DNA of 64,000 nucleotides. Origin: Streptomyces gardneri. Its GTDB lineage: Bacteria > Actinomycetota > Actinomycetes > Streptomycetales > Streptomycetaceae. This document shows, in pieces, positions 44,127-54,724 of this stretch (positions are counted from its first letter, which is position 1; each line of letters begins with the position of its first letter). The DNA is taken from the NCBI RefSeq assembly GCF_006539185.1, contig NZ_BJMN01000034.1, positions 1 through 64,000 of the forward strand, read 5' to 3'. The position numbers and the translations under genes were made by a program. The notes beneath the pieces are model-generated. The model was not told the DNA's origin. It ran no database searches and saw only the letters and a program-made list of their open reading frames with translations.

Positions 44127-44692
44127 GCGAGCAGCCGTCACTCGGGGCCGGGGCGCCGGAGCAGCCGGAGGGACCCAAGGTCCCCGAGGCCTCGGGCATC
44201 GACCTGGCGCGGGTCGCGCTGCGCGCGGCCAAGGAGCAGGCGAAGGCGCGGGGCGCCGCCGCCCAGCAGAAGAACCAGGCCCGGCGCGGGGGCGGGCTGC
44301 GCTCCGGCGCGCGCGCCGACGGGCGCGACCCGATGGCGCTCGGTGCGGCGATCAACCGGCTGATCACCGAGCGCGGGTGGGAGACCCCCGCGGCGGTCGG
44401 CGGGGTCATGGGGCGCTGGCCGCAGATCGTCGGCGAGGACCTGGCGAAGCACTGCGTACCGCTGAAGTTCGACGACGAGCCGGACGCGCGGGTGCTGACC
44501 GTGCAGTGCGACTCGACGGCGTGGGCGACGCAGCTGCGGCTGCTCGCGCCGCGGCTGGTGGCTCGGTTGAACGAGGACCTGGGGCACGGGACCGTGCGGG
44601 TCATCAAGGTGCTGGGGCCGGGGGCGCCGCGGCGGGGATACGGGCCGCTCAGGGCGCCCGGCAGCGTCGGGCCCGGGGACACGTACGGGTAA
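44123..44692 (+). CDS. DUF721 (DciA-like) protein, probable replicative-helicase operator
   Basis: 189 residues. An Ala/Gln/Arg-rich N-terminal half precedes the DUF721 core (about 70-165) with GRWPQIVGEDLAKHCVPLKF and LTVQCDSTAWATQLRLLAP. DciA proteins load or operate DnaB in bacteria lacking DnaC/DnaI, as here. ATG 44123 is coupled to the recF stop codon. This is the conserved gene before gyrB (Rv0004 in M. tuberculosis). Confidence 0.9.
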   Translation: MSEQPSLGAGAPEQPEGPKVPEASGIDLARVALRAAKEQAKARGAAAQQKNQARRGGGLRSGARADGRDPMALGAAINRLITERGWETPAAVGGVMGRWPQIVGEDLAKHCVPLKFDDEPDARVLTVQCDSTAWATQLRLLAPRLVARLNEDLGHGTVRVIKVLGPGAPRRGYGPLRAPGSVGPGDTYG

Positions 44693-45100
44693 GAGTGACG
44701 GGGCGGGGCCTCGGGGTGCGGGTCCGGGCGAAGGGCGCCGCACTGGTCGCGGTGTGCCCACCCTCCCCTGAACAGGGACCCCCGGCCCCGGCGAACGCAT
44801 GCCTGCGGCGAGTGCGGAACGCATGCCCACAACGGGTGCGGAACGCAGCCCACCGCGGGGGGCGGAGCACCTGCCCACTGGCCGTCACATCCCGAAGCGC
44901 TAGGTGGCCGTCAGAGGCCTCTGAAGCCCCTATCCGGATATGGGGAGTCGTCTTGGGTCCGCTCAGGGCGGCACATGCGGACTCAGGGACCGGCAAACCC
45001 CCATGAGTGTCGGCGCTACCGGTAGACTGGGAGACAATCCCGCCACCCTGCGGAACATGTCGAACGACGCAGCCGCTCCCGTATGCCCGGAGAACGGCCT
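44693..45100. other. gyrB upstream region
   Basis: About 400 bases without a gene. It holds the degenerate repeat block at 44791-44885 and must contain the gyrB promoter; TAGACT at 45023-45028 is a possible -10 element but has no clear -35 partner. No riboswitch-like structure was recognised. Confidence 0.45.
44791..44885. repeat. four degenerate 23-24 bp repeats upstream of gyrB
   Basis: Units starting at 44791, 44814, 44838 and 44862 share GCGGAACGCATGCCCAC-like sequence, decaying towards gyrB. Function unknown. Confidence 0.55.
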
Positions 45101-47131
45101 GTGCTGTGCCAGAAAGGGCGCTTCGTGGCCGATTCCGGCGACCCCAACGAGAACAACCAGTACACCGCCAGCAACATCCAGGTCCTCGAAGGCCTGGATG
45201 CCGTGCGCAAGCGCCCTGGCATGTACATCGGCTCGACCGGCGAGCGCGGTCTGCACCACATGGTGCAGGAGGTCGTCGACAACTCGGTCGACGAAGCCCT
45301 GGCCGGCCACGCCGACACCATCGACGTGACGATCCTGGCCGACGGCGCCGTGCGCGTCGTCGACAACGGCCGTGGCATCCCCGTGGGCATCGTGGCCTCC
45401 GAGGGCAAGCCGGCCGTCGAGGTCGTGCTGACCGTGCTCCACGCGGGCGGCAAGTTCGGCGGCGGCGGTTACGCCGTCTCCGGCGGTCTGCACGGTGTCG
45501 GTGTGTCGGTCGTGAACGCCCTGTCCACCAAGGTCTCCGTCGAGATCCGGACGGACGGCCACCGCTGGACGCAGGACTACAAGATGGGCGCCCCGACCGC
45601 CCCTCTCGAACAGCACGAGGCGACCGCGGAGACCGGCACGTCGGTCACCTTCTGGGCCGACCCCGACATCTTCGAGACCACCGAGTACTCCTTCGAGACG
45701 CTCTCGCGGCGCTTCCAGGAGATGGCCTTCCTCAACAAGGGCCTGACGATCACGCTCACCGACGAGCGCGAGTCCGCGAAGGCGACCGTCGGTGCCGACG
45801 ACCCGGACGCCGAGGCGGCCGCCGAGCCGGCCGCGCGCACGGTGAAGTACCACTACGAGGGCGGCATCGTCGACTTCGTGAAGTACCTCAACTCGCGCAA
45901 GGGCGAGCTGATCCACCCCACCGTGATCGACCTGGAGGCGGAGGACAAGGACAAGGCCCTGTCCCTCGAGGTCGCGATGCAGTGGAACAGCGGCTACAGC
46001 GAGGGCGTGTACTCCTTCGCCAACATCATCCACACCCACGAGGGCGGCACGCACGAGGAGGGCTTCCGTGCGGCGCTGACCTCGCTGATCAACAAGTACG
46101 CGCGCGACAAGAAGCTGCTCCGCGAGAAGGACGACAACCTCACGGGCGACGACATCCGCGAGGGTCTGACGGCGATCATCTCGGTCAAGCTGAGCGAGCC
46201 GCAGTTCGAGGGCCAGACCAAGACCAAGCTGGGCAACACGGAGGCGAAGACCTTCGTCCAGAAGGCGGTCTACGAGCACCTCAACGACTGGCTCGACCGC
46301 AACCCGGTCGAGGCCGCGGACATCATCCGCAAGTCGATCCAGGCCGCCACCGCGCGCGTCGCCGCCCGCAAGGCGCGCGACCTGACCCGCCGCAAGGGCC
46401 TGCTGGAGTCGGCGTCGCTGCCGGGCAAGCTGTCCGACTGCCAGTCGAACGACCCGACCAAGTGCGAGATCTTCATCGTCGAGGGTGACTCCGCCGGCGG
46501 CTCGGCCAAGTCCGGCCGTAACCCGATGTACCAGGCCATCCTGCCGATCCGCGGCAAGATCCTGAACGTCGAGAAGGCCCGGATCGACAAGATCCTGCAG
46601 AACACCGAGGTCCAGGCCCTGATCTCGGCCTTCGGCACCGGAGTCCACGAGGACTTCGACATCGAGAAGCTCCGCTATCACAAGATCATTCTGATGGCGG
46701 ACGCCGACGTCGACGGTCAGCACATCAACACCCTGCTGCTGACCTTCCTCTTCCGCTTCATGCGCCCGCTGGTCGAGGCCGGTCACGTCTACCTCTCGCG
46801 CCCGCCGCTCTACAAGATCAAGTGGGGCCGGGACGACTTCGAGTACGCGTACTCGGACCGCGAGCGGGACGCCCTCGTCGCGCTCGGCAAGCAGAACGGC
46901 AAGCGGATCAAGGAAGACTCGATCCAGCGCTTCAAGGGCCTCGGCGAGATGAACGCCGAGGAGCTGCGCGTCACGACCATGGACGTCGAGCACCGCGTGC
47001 TCGGCCAGGTCACCCTGGACGACGCGGCGCAGGCCGACGACCTGTTCTCGGTGCTGATGGGTGAAGACGTCGAGGCACGGCGCTCGTTCATCCAGCGCAA
47101 CGCCAAGGACGTTCGCTTCCTCGACATCTGA
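45101..47131 (+). CDS. gyrB: DNA gyrase subunit B
   Basis: 676 residues from GTG 45101 (GGAG about 9 bases upstream); GTG 45125 would give 668 residues and is also plausible. GHKL ATPase motifs EVVDNSVDEALAGH, DNGRGIPVG and GGLHGVGVSVVNAL; TOPRIM motifs EGDSAGGSAKSGRN and DADVDGQHINTLLL; C-terminal end RRSFIQRNAKDVRFLDI. Compared with many Streptomyces GyrB proteins the N-terminal tail before the ATPase domain is short. With GyrA it introduces negative supercoils. gyrA follows after 41 bases. Confidence 0.97.
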   Translation: MLCQKGRFVADSGDPNENNQYTASNIQVLEGLDAVRKRPGMYIGSTGERGLHHMVQEVVDNSVDEALAGHADTIDVTILADGAVRVVDNGRGIPVGIVASEGKPAVEVVLTVLHAGGKFGGGGYAVSGGLHGVGVSVVNALSTKVSVEIRTDGHRWTQDYKMGAPTAPLEQHEATAETGTSVTFWADPDIFETTEYSFETLSRRFQEMAFLNKGLTITLTDERESAKATVGADDPDAEAAAEPAARTVKYHYEGGIVDFVKYLNSRKGELIHPTVIDLEAEDKDKALSLEVAMQWNSGYSEGVYSFANIIHTHEGGTHEEGFRAALTSLINKYARDKKLLREKDDNLTGDDIREGLTAIISVKLSEPQFEGQTKTKLGNTEAKTFVQKAVYEHLNDWLDRNPVEAADIIRKSIQAATARVAARKARDLTRRKGLLESASLPGKLSDCQSNDPTKCEIFIVEGDSAGGSAKSGRNPMYQAILPIRGKILNVEKARIDKILQNTEVQALISAFGTGVHEDFDIEKLRYHKIILMADADVDGQHINTLLLTFLFRFMRPLVEAGHVYLSRPPLYKIKWGRDDFEYAYSDRERDALVALGKQNGKRIKEDSIQRFKGLGEMNAEELRVTTMDVEHRVLGQVTLDDAAQADDLFSVLMGEDVEARRSFIQRNAKDVRFLDI

Positions 47132-47172
47132 GTCGGCCTCAGCTGACCGTACGAAAGGACTGACGACCAGCA

Positions 47173-49812
<2,640 letters not shown>

Positions 49813-49816
49813 GAGC

Positions 49817-50503
49817 GTGAGTGGAGCCACGGGCGCCGGATCGGCGGCCGCCGGAGCTTCTGCTGGTGCTGGAGCGAACGGCGCCCGTGGCTCCGCCACG
49901 GACTCCCAGGGGGTTGCGGTGACGGATACCCGGGGGCAGCAGCCCTCGTACGAGACCTACAGCGGGCCGCTGCCCGGCGAGCGCGCGGGTGCGCAGCAGC
50001 CGGGCGGCCCGTACCACCCGCCGCAGGCGTACGGCGCTCCGGCGCCGGGCGCCCAGGCGGGCGGGACGCTGGGCGGCCAGACGGGCGCCGGAGCCGTGCG
50101 CCGGCCGCGTACGGGGGCACGCACCACGCCCCGTACGCGCAAGGCGCGGCTGCGGGTGGCCAAGGCCGACCCGTGGTCGGTGATGAAGGTGAGCTTCCTG
50201 CTCTCCATCGCGCTGGGCATCTGCACGGTCGTCGCGGCGGCGGTGCTGTGGATGGTCATGGACGCCATGGGCGTCTTCTCGACGGTCGGCGGCACGATCA
50301 GCGAGGCCACGGGCTCGAACGAGTCCAACGGCTTCGACCTGCAGTCGTTCCTGTCGCTGCCGCGGGTGCTGATGTTCACCTCGGTGATCGCCGTCATCGA
50401 CGTGGTCCTGATGACCGCTCTGGCGACGCTGGGCGCGTTCATCTACAACCTGTCGGCCGGCTTCGTCGGCGGCGTGGAGCTCACGCTCGCCGAGGACGAG
50501 TAG
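49817..50503 (+). CDS. DUF3566 membrane protein
   Basis: 228 residues from GTG 49817 with GAGGAG upstream. An approximately 120-residue Gly/Ala/Pro-rich cytoplasmic region, an Arg-rich stretch (RRPRTGARTTPRTRKARLR) and the DUF3566 core with two membrane helices (about 132-158 and 195-217). It lies 4 bases after gyrA, as does Rv0007 in M. tuberculosis. Function is unknown; in mycobacteria related proteins are linked to polar growth, so an envelope role is plausible. Confidence 0.88.
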   Translation: MSGATGAGSAAAGASAGAGANGARGSATDSQGVAVTDTRGQQPSYETYSGPLPGERAGAQQPGGPYHPPQAYGAPAPGAQAGGTLGGQTGAGAVRRPRTGARTTPRTRKARLRVAKADPWSVMKVSFLLSIALGICTVVAAAVLWMVMDAMGVFSTVGGTISEATGSNESNGFDLQSFLSLPRVLMFTSVIAVIDVVLMTALATLGAFIYNLSAGFVGGVELTLAEDE

Positions 50504-50532
50504 GGCGAACGGGGGCCGGGCCGGAACCGATT

Positions 50533-50561
50533 TTGGGACTGGCCCCCACGTGCGCTAATCT
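50533..50561 (+). promoter_or_regulatory. probable promoter of tRNA-Ile
   Basis: TTGGGA (50533-50538), 17 bases, TAATCT (50556-50561), 41 bases before the tRNA. Confidence 0.5.
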
Positions 50562-50601
50562 TCAGGAGTCAGCGCGCGGGACACACACCGCAAAGCGCGG
50601 C

Positions 50602-50675
50602 GGGGCTATAGCTCAGTTGGTTAGAGCGCATCCCTGATAAGGATGAGGCCACAGGTTCAAATCCTGTTAGCCCCA
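50602..50675 (+). tRNA. ileT: tRNA-Ile(GAT)
   Basis: 74 bases. Acceptor stem GGGGCTA/TAGCCCC with discriminator A, D-loop AGCTCAGTTGGTTAGAGC, anticodon GAT at 50636-50638 and T-loop GTTCAAATC. The 3' CCA is not encoded, so the CCA enzyme of this window is needed. In actinobacteria tRNA-Ile and tRNA-Ala follow gyrA. Confidence 0.98.
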
Positions 50676-50683
50676 CAGTGAAG

Positions 50684-50718
50684 ATCGACCCGGACGGTTC
50701 CTCCGTCCGGGTCGATTT
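50684..50718 (+). terminator. terminator of tRNA-Ile
   Basis: Perfect 14-bp stem ATCGACCCGGACGG/CCGTCCGGGTCGAT, 5-base loop, then TT. Confidence 0.85.
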
Positions 50719-50844
50719 CGTTTGTCCGGGCAAGACGGGGGCGCGTCGGGGGTTTGAAACTCGTACAGGTCACCGATCGGTATCGGTCGATGTGTAGAGT
50801 GGGCGTCAGAAGTCTCCTACGTCAACGAAAGACGAGGTCGCGCG

Positions 50845-50979
50845 GTGAAGAAGCTTCTCCTGGTCGCACTGGCCGCCATCGGCGGGCTCCTCGTGTACCG
50901 CCAGATCCAGGCGGATCGCGCCGAGCAGGATCTGTGGACGGAGGCGACCGACTCCGTGCCCGCAGGTTCGGGTGTCTGA
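50845..50979 (+). CDS. DLW-39 family small membrane protein
   Basis: A 44-residue protein: VKKLLLVALAAIGGLLVYRQ, then QADRAEQDLWTEATDSVPAG and SGV. A single N-terminal membrane helix is followed by the conserved AEQDLW(x)EATD motif that names the family, typically encoded next to the gyrA-tRNA region in actinobacteria. GTG 50845 has GAGG 7 bases upstream. The function is unknown. Confidence 0.82.
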   Translation: MKKLLLVALAAIGGLLVYRQIQADRAEQDLWTEATDSVPAGSGV

Positions 50980-51000
50980 GACGAAATTCGTCTGTGGGTG

Positions 51001-51033
51001 AAGCCCCGGCCGCGCGTGAGCGGGCCGGGGCTT
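51001..51033 (+). terminator. terminator after the DLW-type gene
   Basis: Stem AAGCCCCGGC/GCCGGGGCTT, 13-base loop with further pairing, followed by TTG; 21 bases after the stop codon. Confidence 0.75.
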
Positions 51034-51083
51034 TGCTTTGCCTGAGCGAACAAATTGCTTGCTTGAGTAAAGGGGAGAAGCGC

Positions 51084-52385
51084 GTGAAGACGCAGGCCGG
51101 CATCGGACGCATGGGCCGGGGGGCAGCGGCTCTGATCGTGGCGGTCGCCACTGTGGGCGCGGTGGCGGCGCTGCCGGGCCAGGCACGGGCTGCCGACGGG
51201 GGCGCCCTCCCGCCGTACGCCTTCGACGGTACGGCCCCGCGCGTCAAGGGCGCCGCTTCGAGCTCGGACGCGGCGCAGCTGAAGGTCGGGCAGACCTACC
51301 GGGACACGCTGAAGAAGGACGGCAAGGTCTACTACCGCGTCGACCTCGACGACAAGCTCAACAGCTACGTCTCCGTCGTCGCCGTGCCGAAGCCCGGGGG
51401 CAAGGTCGAGTACGGCGACGGTTTCAAGGTGAGCATGCAGGACGGCTCCGGCACCGACTGCGGCTACCAGCAGGTGTCGTTCTCCTCGGCCGAGTACGCG
51501 CGCCCGCTCGCCGGGTACGCCCGCCGCATCGTCGACAAGGAGAGCTCCACCTGTCAGAAGGCGGGTGCCTTCTACGTGCTCGTCGAGCGCACCTCGAAGC
51601 CGACCTCGGCCTCGGACGACTGGGAGCTGGAGATCCGGCACCTGTCCGAGCCGGCCCTGAAGAAGGCCGGTCCGACCGAGCTTCCCGAGGCCTGGTCCTC
51701 CGCCACGCCCCCGCCGCCGGCGGGCGGCCCGCAGAAGCGGCAGGGCGGCGCCGGCTTCCACGACGCCGTCTCGCTGACGCAGGGCGAGTGGCGGTCCGAC
51801 ATCCGGCCCGGACAGACGCTCTTCTACCGGGTGCCCGTCGACTGGGGGCAGCAGCTCTTCGCCACCGCCGAGCTCGGCAGCAGCACCGCAGGGGACGAGT
51901 ACGTCGGCAACGCGCTGGTCCTCTCCCTCGACAATCCGGCGCTCGGTCACGTCGACGAGAGCACCGGGAGCTACGACGGGAAGCAGACGACGCTCGCGCT
52001 CGACCCGCAGCGGCCGGTGGCGCACGAGAACCGCACCTCGTACAACGACGCGGCGAACGGCATGCGGTTCGCCGGCTGGTACTACCTGTCGGCCACGCTC
52101 AGCCCCGAGATCGCCAAGGAGTTCGAGGACAAGCCGGTGCCGCTGACGCTGCGGGTGAACGTCACGGGGAACGCGAAGCCCGGGCCCGGGTACGACGGCG
52201 ACCCCGGGCCGTTCGCGGTGACCGCCGGCGACAAGGAGGCGGCGGCGAACGGCGCGAGCGGCGCGCGGGCGGCGGAGGGGAACGACTCCATGCGGCTCCT
52301 CGCGGTGGCCGGGATCGGCACCGGGACCGCGCTGCTGCTCGGGCTCGGCGCGTGGACGCTCATGGCGCGGCGGCGGGCGGCTTAG
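51084..52385 (+). CDS. secreted, C-terminally membrane-anchored protein of unknown function
   Basis: 433 residues from GTG 51084 (AAAGGGGAG upstream). Signal peptide about 1-36 ending near GQARA-ADG; one C-terminal membrane helix (about 405-427) with an Arg-rich stop MARRRAA. The outside part seems to contain two related beta-rich modules: LKVGQTYRDTLKKDGKVYYR and LTQGEWRSDIRPGQTLFYR, both followed by VDW/VDL and hydrophobic strands, like pre-peptidase C-terminal domains. Pro/Gly-rich linker between. No enzyme motif was seen. Confidence 0.75.
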   Translation: MKTQAGIGRMGRGAAALIVAVATVGAVAALPGQARAADGGALPPYAFDGTAPRVKGAASSSDAAQLKVGQTYRDTLKKDGKVYYRVDLDDKLNSYVSVVAVPKPGGKVEYGDGFKVSMQDGSGTDCGYQQVSFSSAEYARPLAGYARRIVDKESSTCQKAGAFYVLVERTSKPTSASDDWELEIRHLSEPALKKAGPTELPEAWSSATPPPPAGGPQKRQGGAGFHDAVSLTQGEWRSDIRPGQTLFYRVPVDWGQQLFATAELGSSTAGDEYVGNALVLSLDNPALGHVDESTGSYDGKQTTLALDPQRPVAHENRTSYNDAANGMRFAGWYYLSATLSPEIAKEFEDKPVPLTLRVNVTGNAKPGPGYDGDPGPFAVTAGDKEAAANGASGARAAEGNDSMRLLAVAGIGTGTALLLGLGAWTLMARRRAA

Positions 52386-52419
52386 GGGCGATTCGGTGTC
52401 GCGCCTGGGCCCCTTGGGG

Positions 52420-52476
52420 TCAGGTGGGCCCTTGGGGTCAGCGGGCCCCTCGGGCTCAGCGGGCCCCTCGGGCTCA
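52420..52476. repeat. 18-bp tandem repeat carrying four in-frame stop codons after the kinase
   Basis: TGA codons of the kinase frame (minus strand) recur at 52474, 52456, 52438 and 52420, exactly 18 bases apart, in units related to GCCCGAGGGGCCCGCTGA. The first TGA ends the kinase. The frame shifted by one is open through the whole array. Confidence 0.75.
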
Positions 52477-53829
52477 GGTCTGGGCGAGGGCCCAGAAGCC
52501 GACCGCGAGGCAGATCAGGGCGAGCAGCAGGACCGGGACCGTCACCTTCGGGGGCGGTCCCGGTCGGCGTACGGGGGTCAGGGGCGCGGTCCCGGGGGCG
52601 TACACCGGTGCCGTGTGCTGATCGGGAACCTGAACGGGTCGAGCGGTGTATGGATGAGTAGGGGCCTGTCCGTACGGCCCCGCGGCCGTGGGGGCCTGGT
52701 CGAAGGAGGGGGTCGGGTGCGTGACCGGCGGGGGCAGGTGGAAGCTGCCCGTCTCGGAGGGGTTCGGCACCGGGCCGTGGGCCGCCGCAGGCACGGGCTG
52801 CTGGTGCTGGGGCTGGTACGGGGGCTGTGCCGGGTGCTGTTGGGGCGGTACGGGCGTGGCGGGCGTCGGTGCGGCGTCGGTGACGGTGGGCGCGCCGAGC
52901 GGGCCGGGGACGGCGCCGGGGGCGGCCGGTCCACCGGGGCCGGCGGGGCCTGTCGGGCCCTGGGGGCCGAAGCCGGACGGCAGGGGGCCGATCTGGTCGA
53001 AGATCTCGACAGGCGGCTCGTCGGGACGCGGCTCGGGCAGCATCTCGGCGGCGGCGTCGAGGGCCTTGCGCGCGCCCGTGGCCGACCGGAAGCGGGCCTG
53101 CGGATCGGGCTGGAGCAGCCCGGCGAGCACCTGCCACAGCGGCTCCGGAATGCCTTCGGGGGCGCTCGGTGTGCCGTACGTGAGGAAGTGCGTGACGAGG
53201 GCCTGGGAGTCCGGGCTGCGTCCCTGGAGCAGATAGAGCGCGACCAGGCCGACGGCGAACAGGTCGGCCGTGAAGTCGGGCTCCGCGCCGAGGAGTTGCT
53301 CGGGAGCGAAGTAACCGGGCGTGCCGATCACGTAGTTGGTCTCGGTGAGCCGGGGCTCGCCCTTGCGCATGGAGATGCCGAAATCGGACAGCCGCAGGTG
53401 CGGCCGCCCGGTTCCGGTGACGTCCAGAAGGATGTTGGCGGGCTTGATGTCCCGGTGCACGACCCCCTCCGCGTGCACCGTGGCCAGACCCGAGAGCAGC
53501 TGGTCGAGCAGGGTGCACACGAAGCGGGGCGGCAGCGGGCCGTAGTCCCCGACGACGTGCGCCAGCGAGCCGCCGGCGACCAGGTCCATGGTGAAGAGGA
53601 CCTTGTCGTCGTCGGCGGCCCAGCTGGCCGGGGCGAGGACGTGCGGATGGTCGATCCGCATCGCCTGCTCACGGACGAAGCGGAGCAGCGTGTGGGCGTC
53701 GCTCTGCTGGAGCACCTTGGCCGCCACGTAGCGGCGGCGCCGGTGGTCCCAGGCACGCCACACCGCGCCCGCCCCGCCCCGTCCGATCGGGTCGATCAGC
53801 TCGTACCGACCAGCGAAGACCTCACCCAT
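52474..53829 (-). CDS. Ser/Thr protein kinase (Hanks type), tail-anchored
   Basis: 451 residues from ATG 53829 (GTG 53841 is an alternative). Complete catalytic motifs: GRGGAGAVW loop, Lys in VAAKVLQ, HRDIKPANIL, DFGISM and GTPGYFAPEQL. A 150-residue Pro/Gln/Thr-rich linker leads to a membrane helix at the very C-terminus (VLLLALICLAVGFWALAQT), with no outside sensor domain. Substrates are unknown; it is unlike PknB because PASTA repeats are missing. It follows an XRE regulator gene on the same strand, 63 bases away. Confidence 0.9.
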   Translation of the reverse strand: MGEVFAGRYELIDPIGRGGAGAVWRAWDHRRRRYVAAKVLQQSDAHTLLRFVREQAMRIDHPHVLAPASWAADDDKVLFTMDLVAGGSLAHVVGDYGPLPPRFVCTLLDQLLSGLATVHAEGVVHRDIKPANILLDVTGTGRPHLRLSDFGISMRKGEPRLTETNYVIGTPGYFAPEQLLGAEPDFTADLFAVGLVALYLLQGRSPDSQALVTHFLTYGTPSAPEGIPEPLWQVLAGLLQPDPQARFRSATGARKALDAAAEMLPEPRPDEPPVEIFDQIGPLPSGFGPQGPTGPAGPGGPAAPGAVPGPLGAPTVTDAAPTPATPVPPQQHPAQPPYQPQHQQPVPAAAHGPVPNPSETGSFHLPPPVTHPTPSFDQAPTAAGPYGQAPTHPYTARPVQVPDQHTAPVYAPGTAPLTPVRRPGPPPKVTVPVLLLALICLAVGFWALAQT

Positions 53830-53892
53830 CGCGCTGCGCACGCTCCCCGTCGTGTCGTGTCCCCGCGGTACCGGCCGAGCGCCGGTCCCGCG

Positions 53893-54441
53893 TCAGTTCT
53901 GGTGCGACTCGTAGTGCGCGACCGCGTCCGCGGTGCGCCCCGCGCCGTACACCCGGAGGAACTCTGCCAGTTCCGGGTGCGCCGGGGCGAGGGAGTCCGC
54001 CGCGTCGATGATGTCGCCCGCGGCCGCCACGGACCGCAGCAGGGACTGGATCTCGCGGACCACGCGGCGCACGGTCGGCGCGCCGGAGCCGGTGGTGGGC
54101 TGGGCCGTGCTGGTGAGGACGGAGCCGCCCTGGGACTTCTTGACCTCGTCCATCCGGTCGGTGGCCTCGGCGGCGCTGACGCTGCCGTCGGCGACCTGGA
54201 CGGCGAGCTCCTGGAGGGCCTGGACGCGCTGGACGACGGCCGGGTTGCCGATCTTGGCCCGCTGGCCGCTCATCAACTGGGACAGCATGGGCGCGGAGAG
54301 CCCGAGCACGGCCGCGAGCCTGGCCTGATTGAGCCCGAGATCGTCGATCAGCCGACGGAAGAGCGCCCCCAACGGCTCCCCGTACCAACTGCGCTGAAGC
54401 TCTCTGGCTCTTGCCGTGGCTTCCTGCTGCGCTGCGTCCAT
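53893..54441 (-). CDS. XRE-type helix-turn-helix regulator
   Basis: 182 residues from ATG 54441, preceded by GGGGAGAAG. The helix-turn-helix is LGLNQARLAAVLGLSAPMLSQLMSGQRA (quoted as LNQARLAAVLGLSAPMLSQ), about residues 35-65; the remaining 115 residues are helical and unrecognised. It precedes the Ser/Thr kinase in the same direction, so the kinase might phosphorylate it, but this is inference. Confidence 0.82.
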   Translation of the reverse strand: MDAAQQEATARARELQRSWYGEPLGALFRRLIDDLGLNQARLAAVLGLSAPMLSQLMSGQRAKIGNPAVVQRVQALQELAVQVADGSVSAAEATDRMDEVKKSQGGSVLTSTAQPTTGSGAPTVRRVVREIQSLLRSVAAAGDIIDAADSLAPAHPELAEFLRVYGAGRTADAVAHYESHQN

Positions 54442-54570
54442 TACTTCTCCCCATCCCTTAGGTTCGCCACTGCGAACCTCGATCAGCATCTTACGGAGAG
54501 TGGTCGTTGACCGGGAGTCCCTATCCTTTTGCCGGACATGGGGGGAGACCCGGTACGCTGTTCTCGTTCC

Positions 54571-54643
54571 GGGGCCTTAGCTCAGTTGGTAGAGCGCTGT
54601 CTTTGCATGGCAGATGTCAGGGGTTCGACTCCCCTAGGCTCCA
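54571..54643 (+). tRNA. alaT: tRNA-Ala(TGC)
   Basis: 73 bases. Acceptor stem GGGGCCT/AGGCTCC with one G-T pair, the G3-T70 identity pair region present, D-loop AGCTCAGTTGGTAGAGC, anticodon TGC at 54604-54606, T-loop GTTCGACTC, discriminator A. CCA is not encoded. Followed by a terminator with a T tract. Confidence 0.97.
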
Positions 54644-54649
54644 CGTGAT

Positions 54650-54694
54650 GCACCCCCTTGATCTGCGGAAACGCGATCCAGGGGGTGCTTTTTC
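54650..54694 (+). terminator. terminator of tRNA-Ala
   Basis: GCACCCCCT/AGGGGGTGC with inner pairing of TTGATCTGCG with CGCGATCCA, GAAA loop, then TTTTT. Confidence 0.85.
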
Positions 54695-54724
54695 GTGCCG
54701 TTTCACGGAGAGGCCCTGGGAGGG

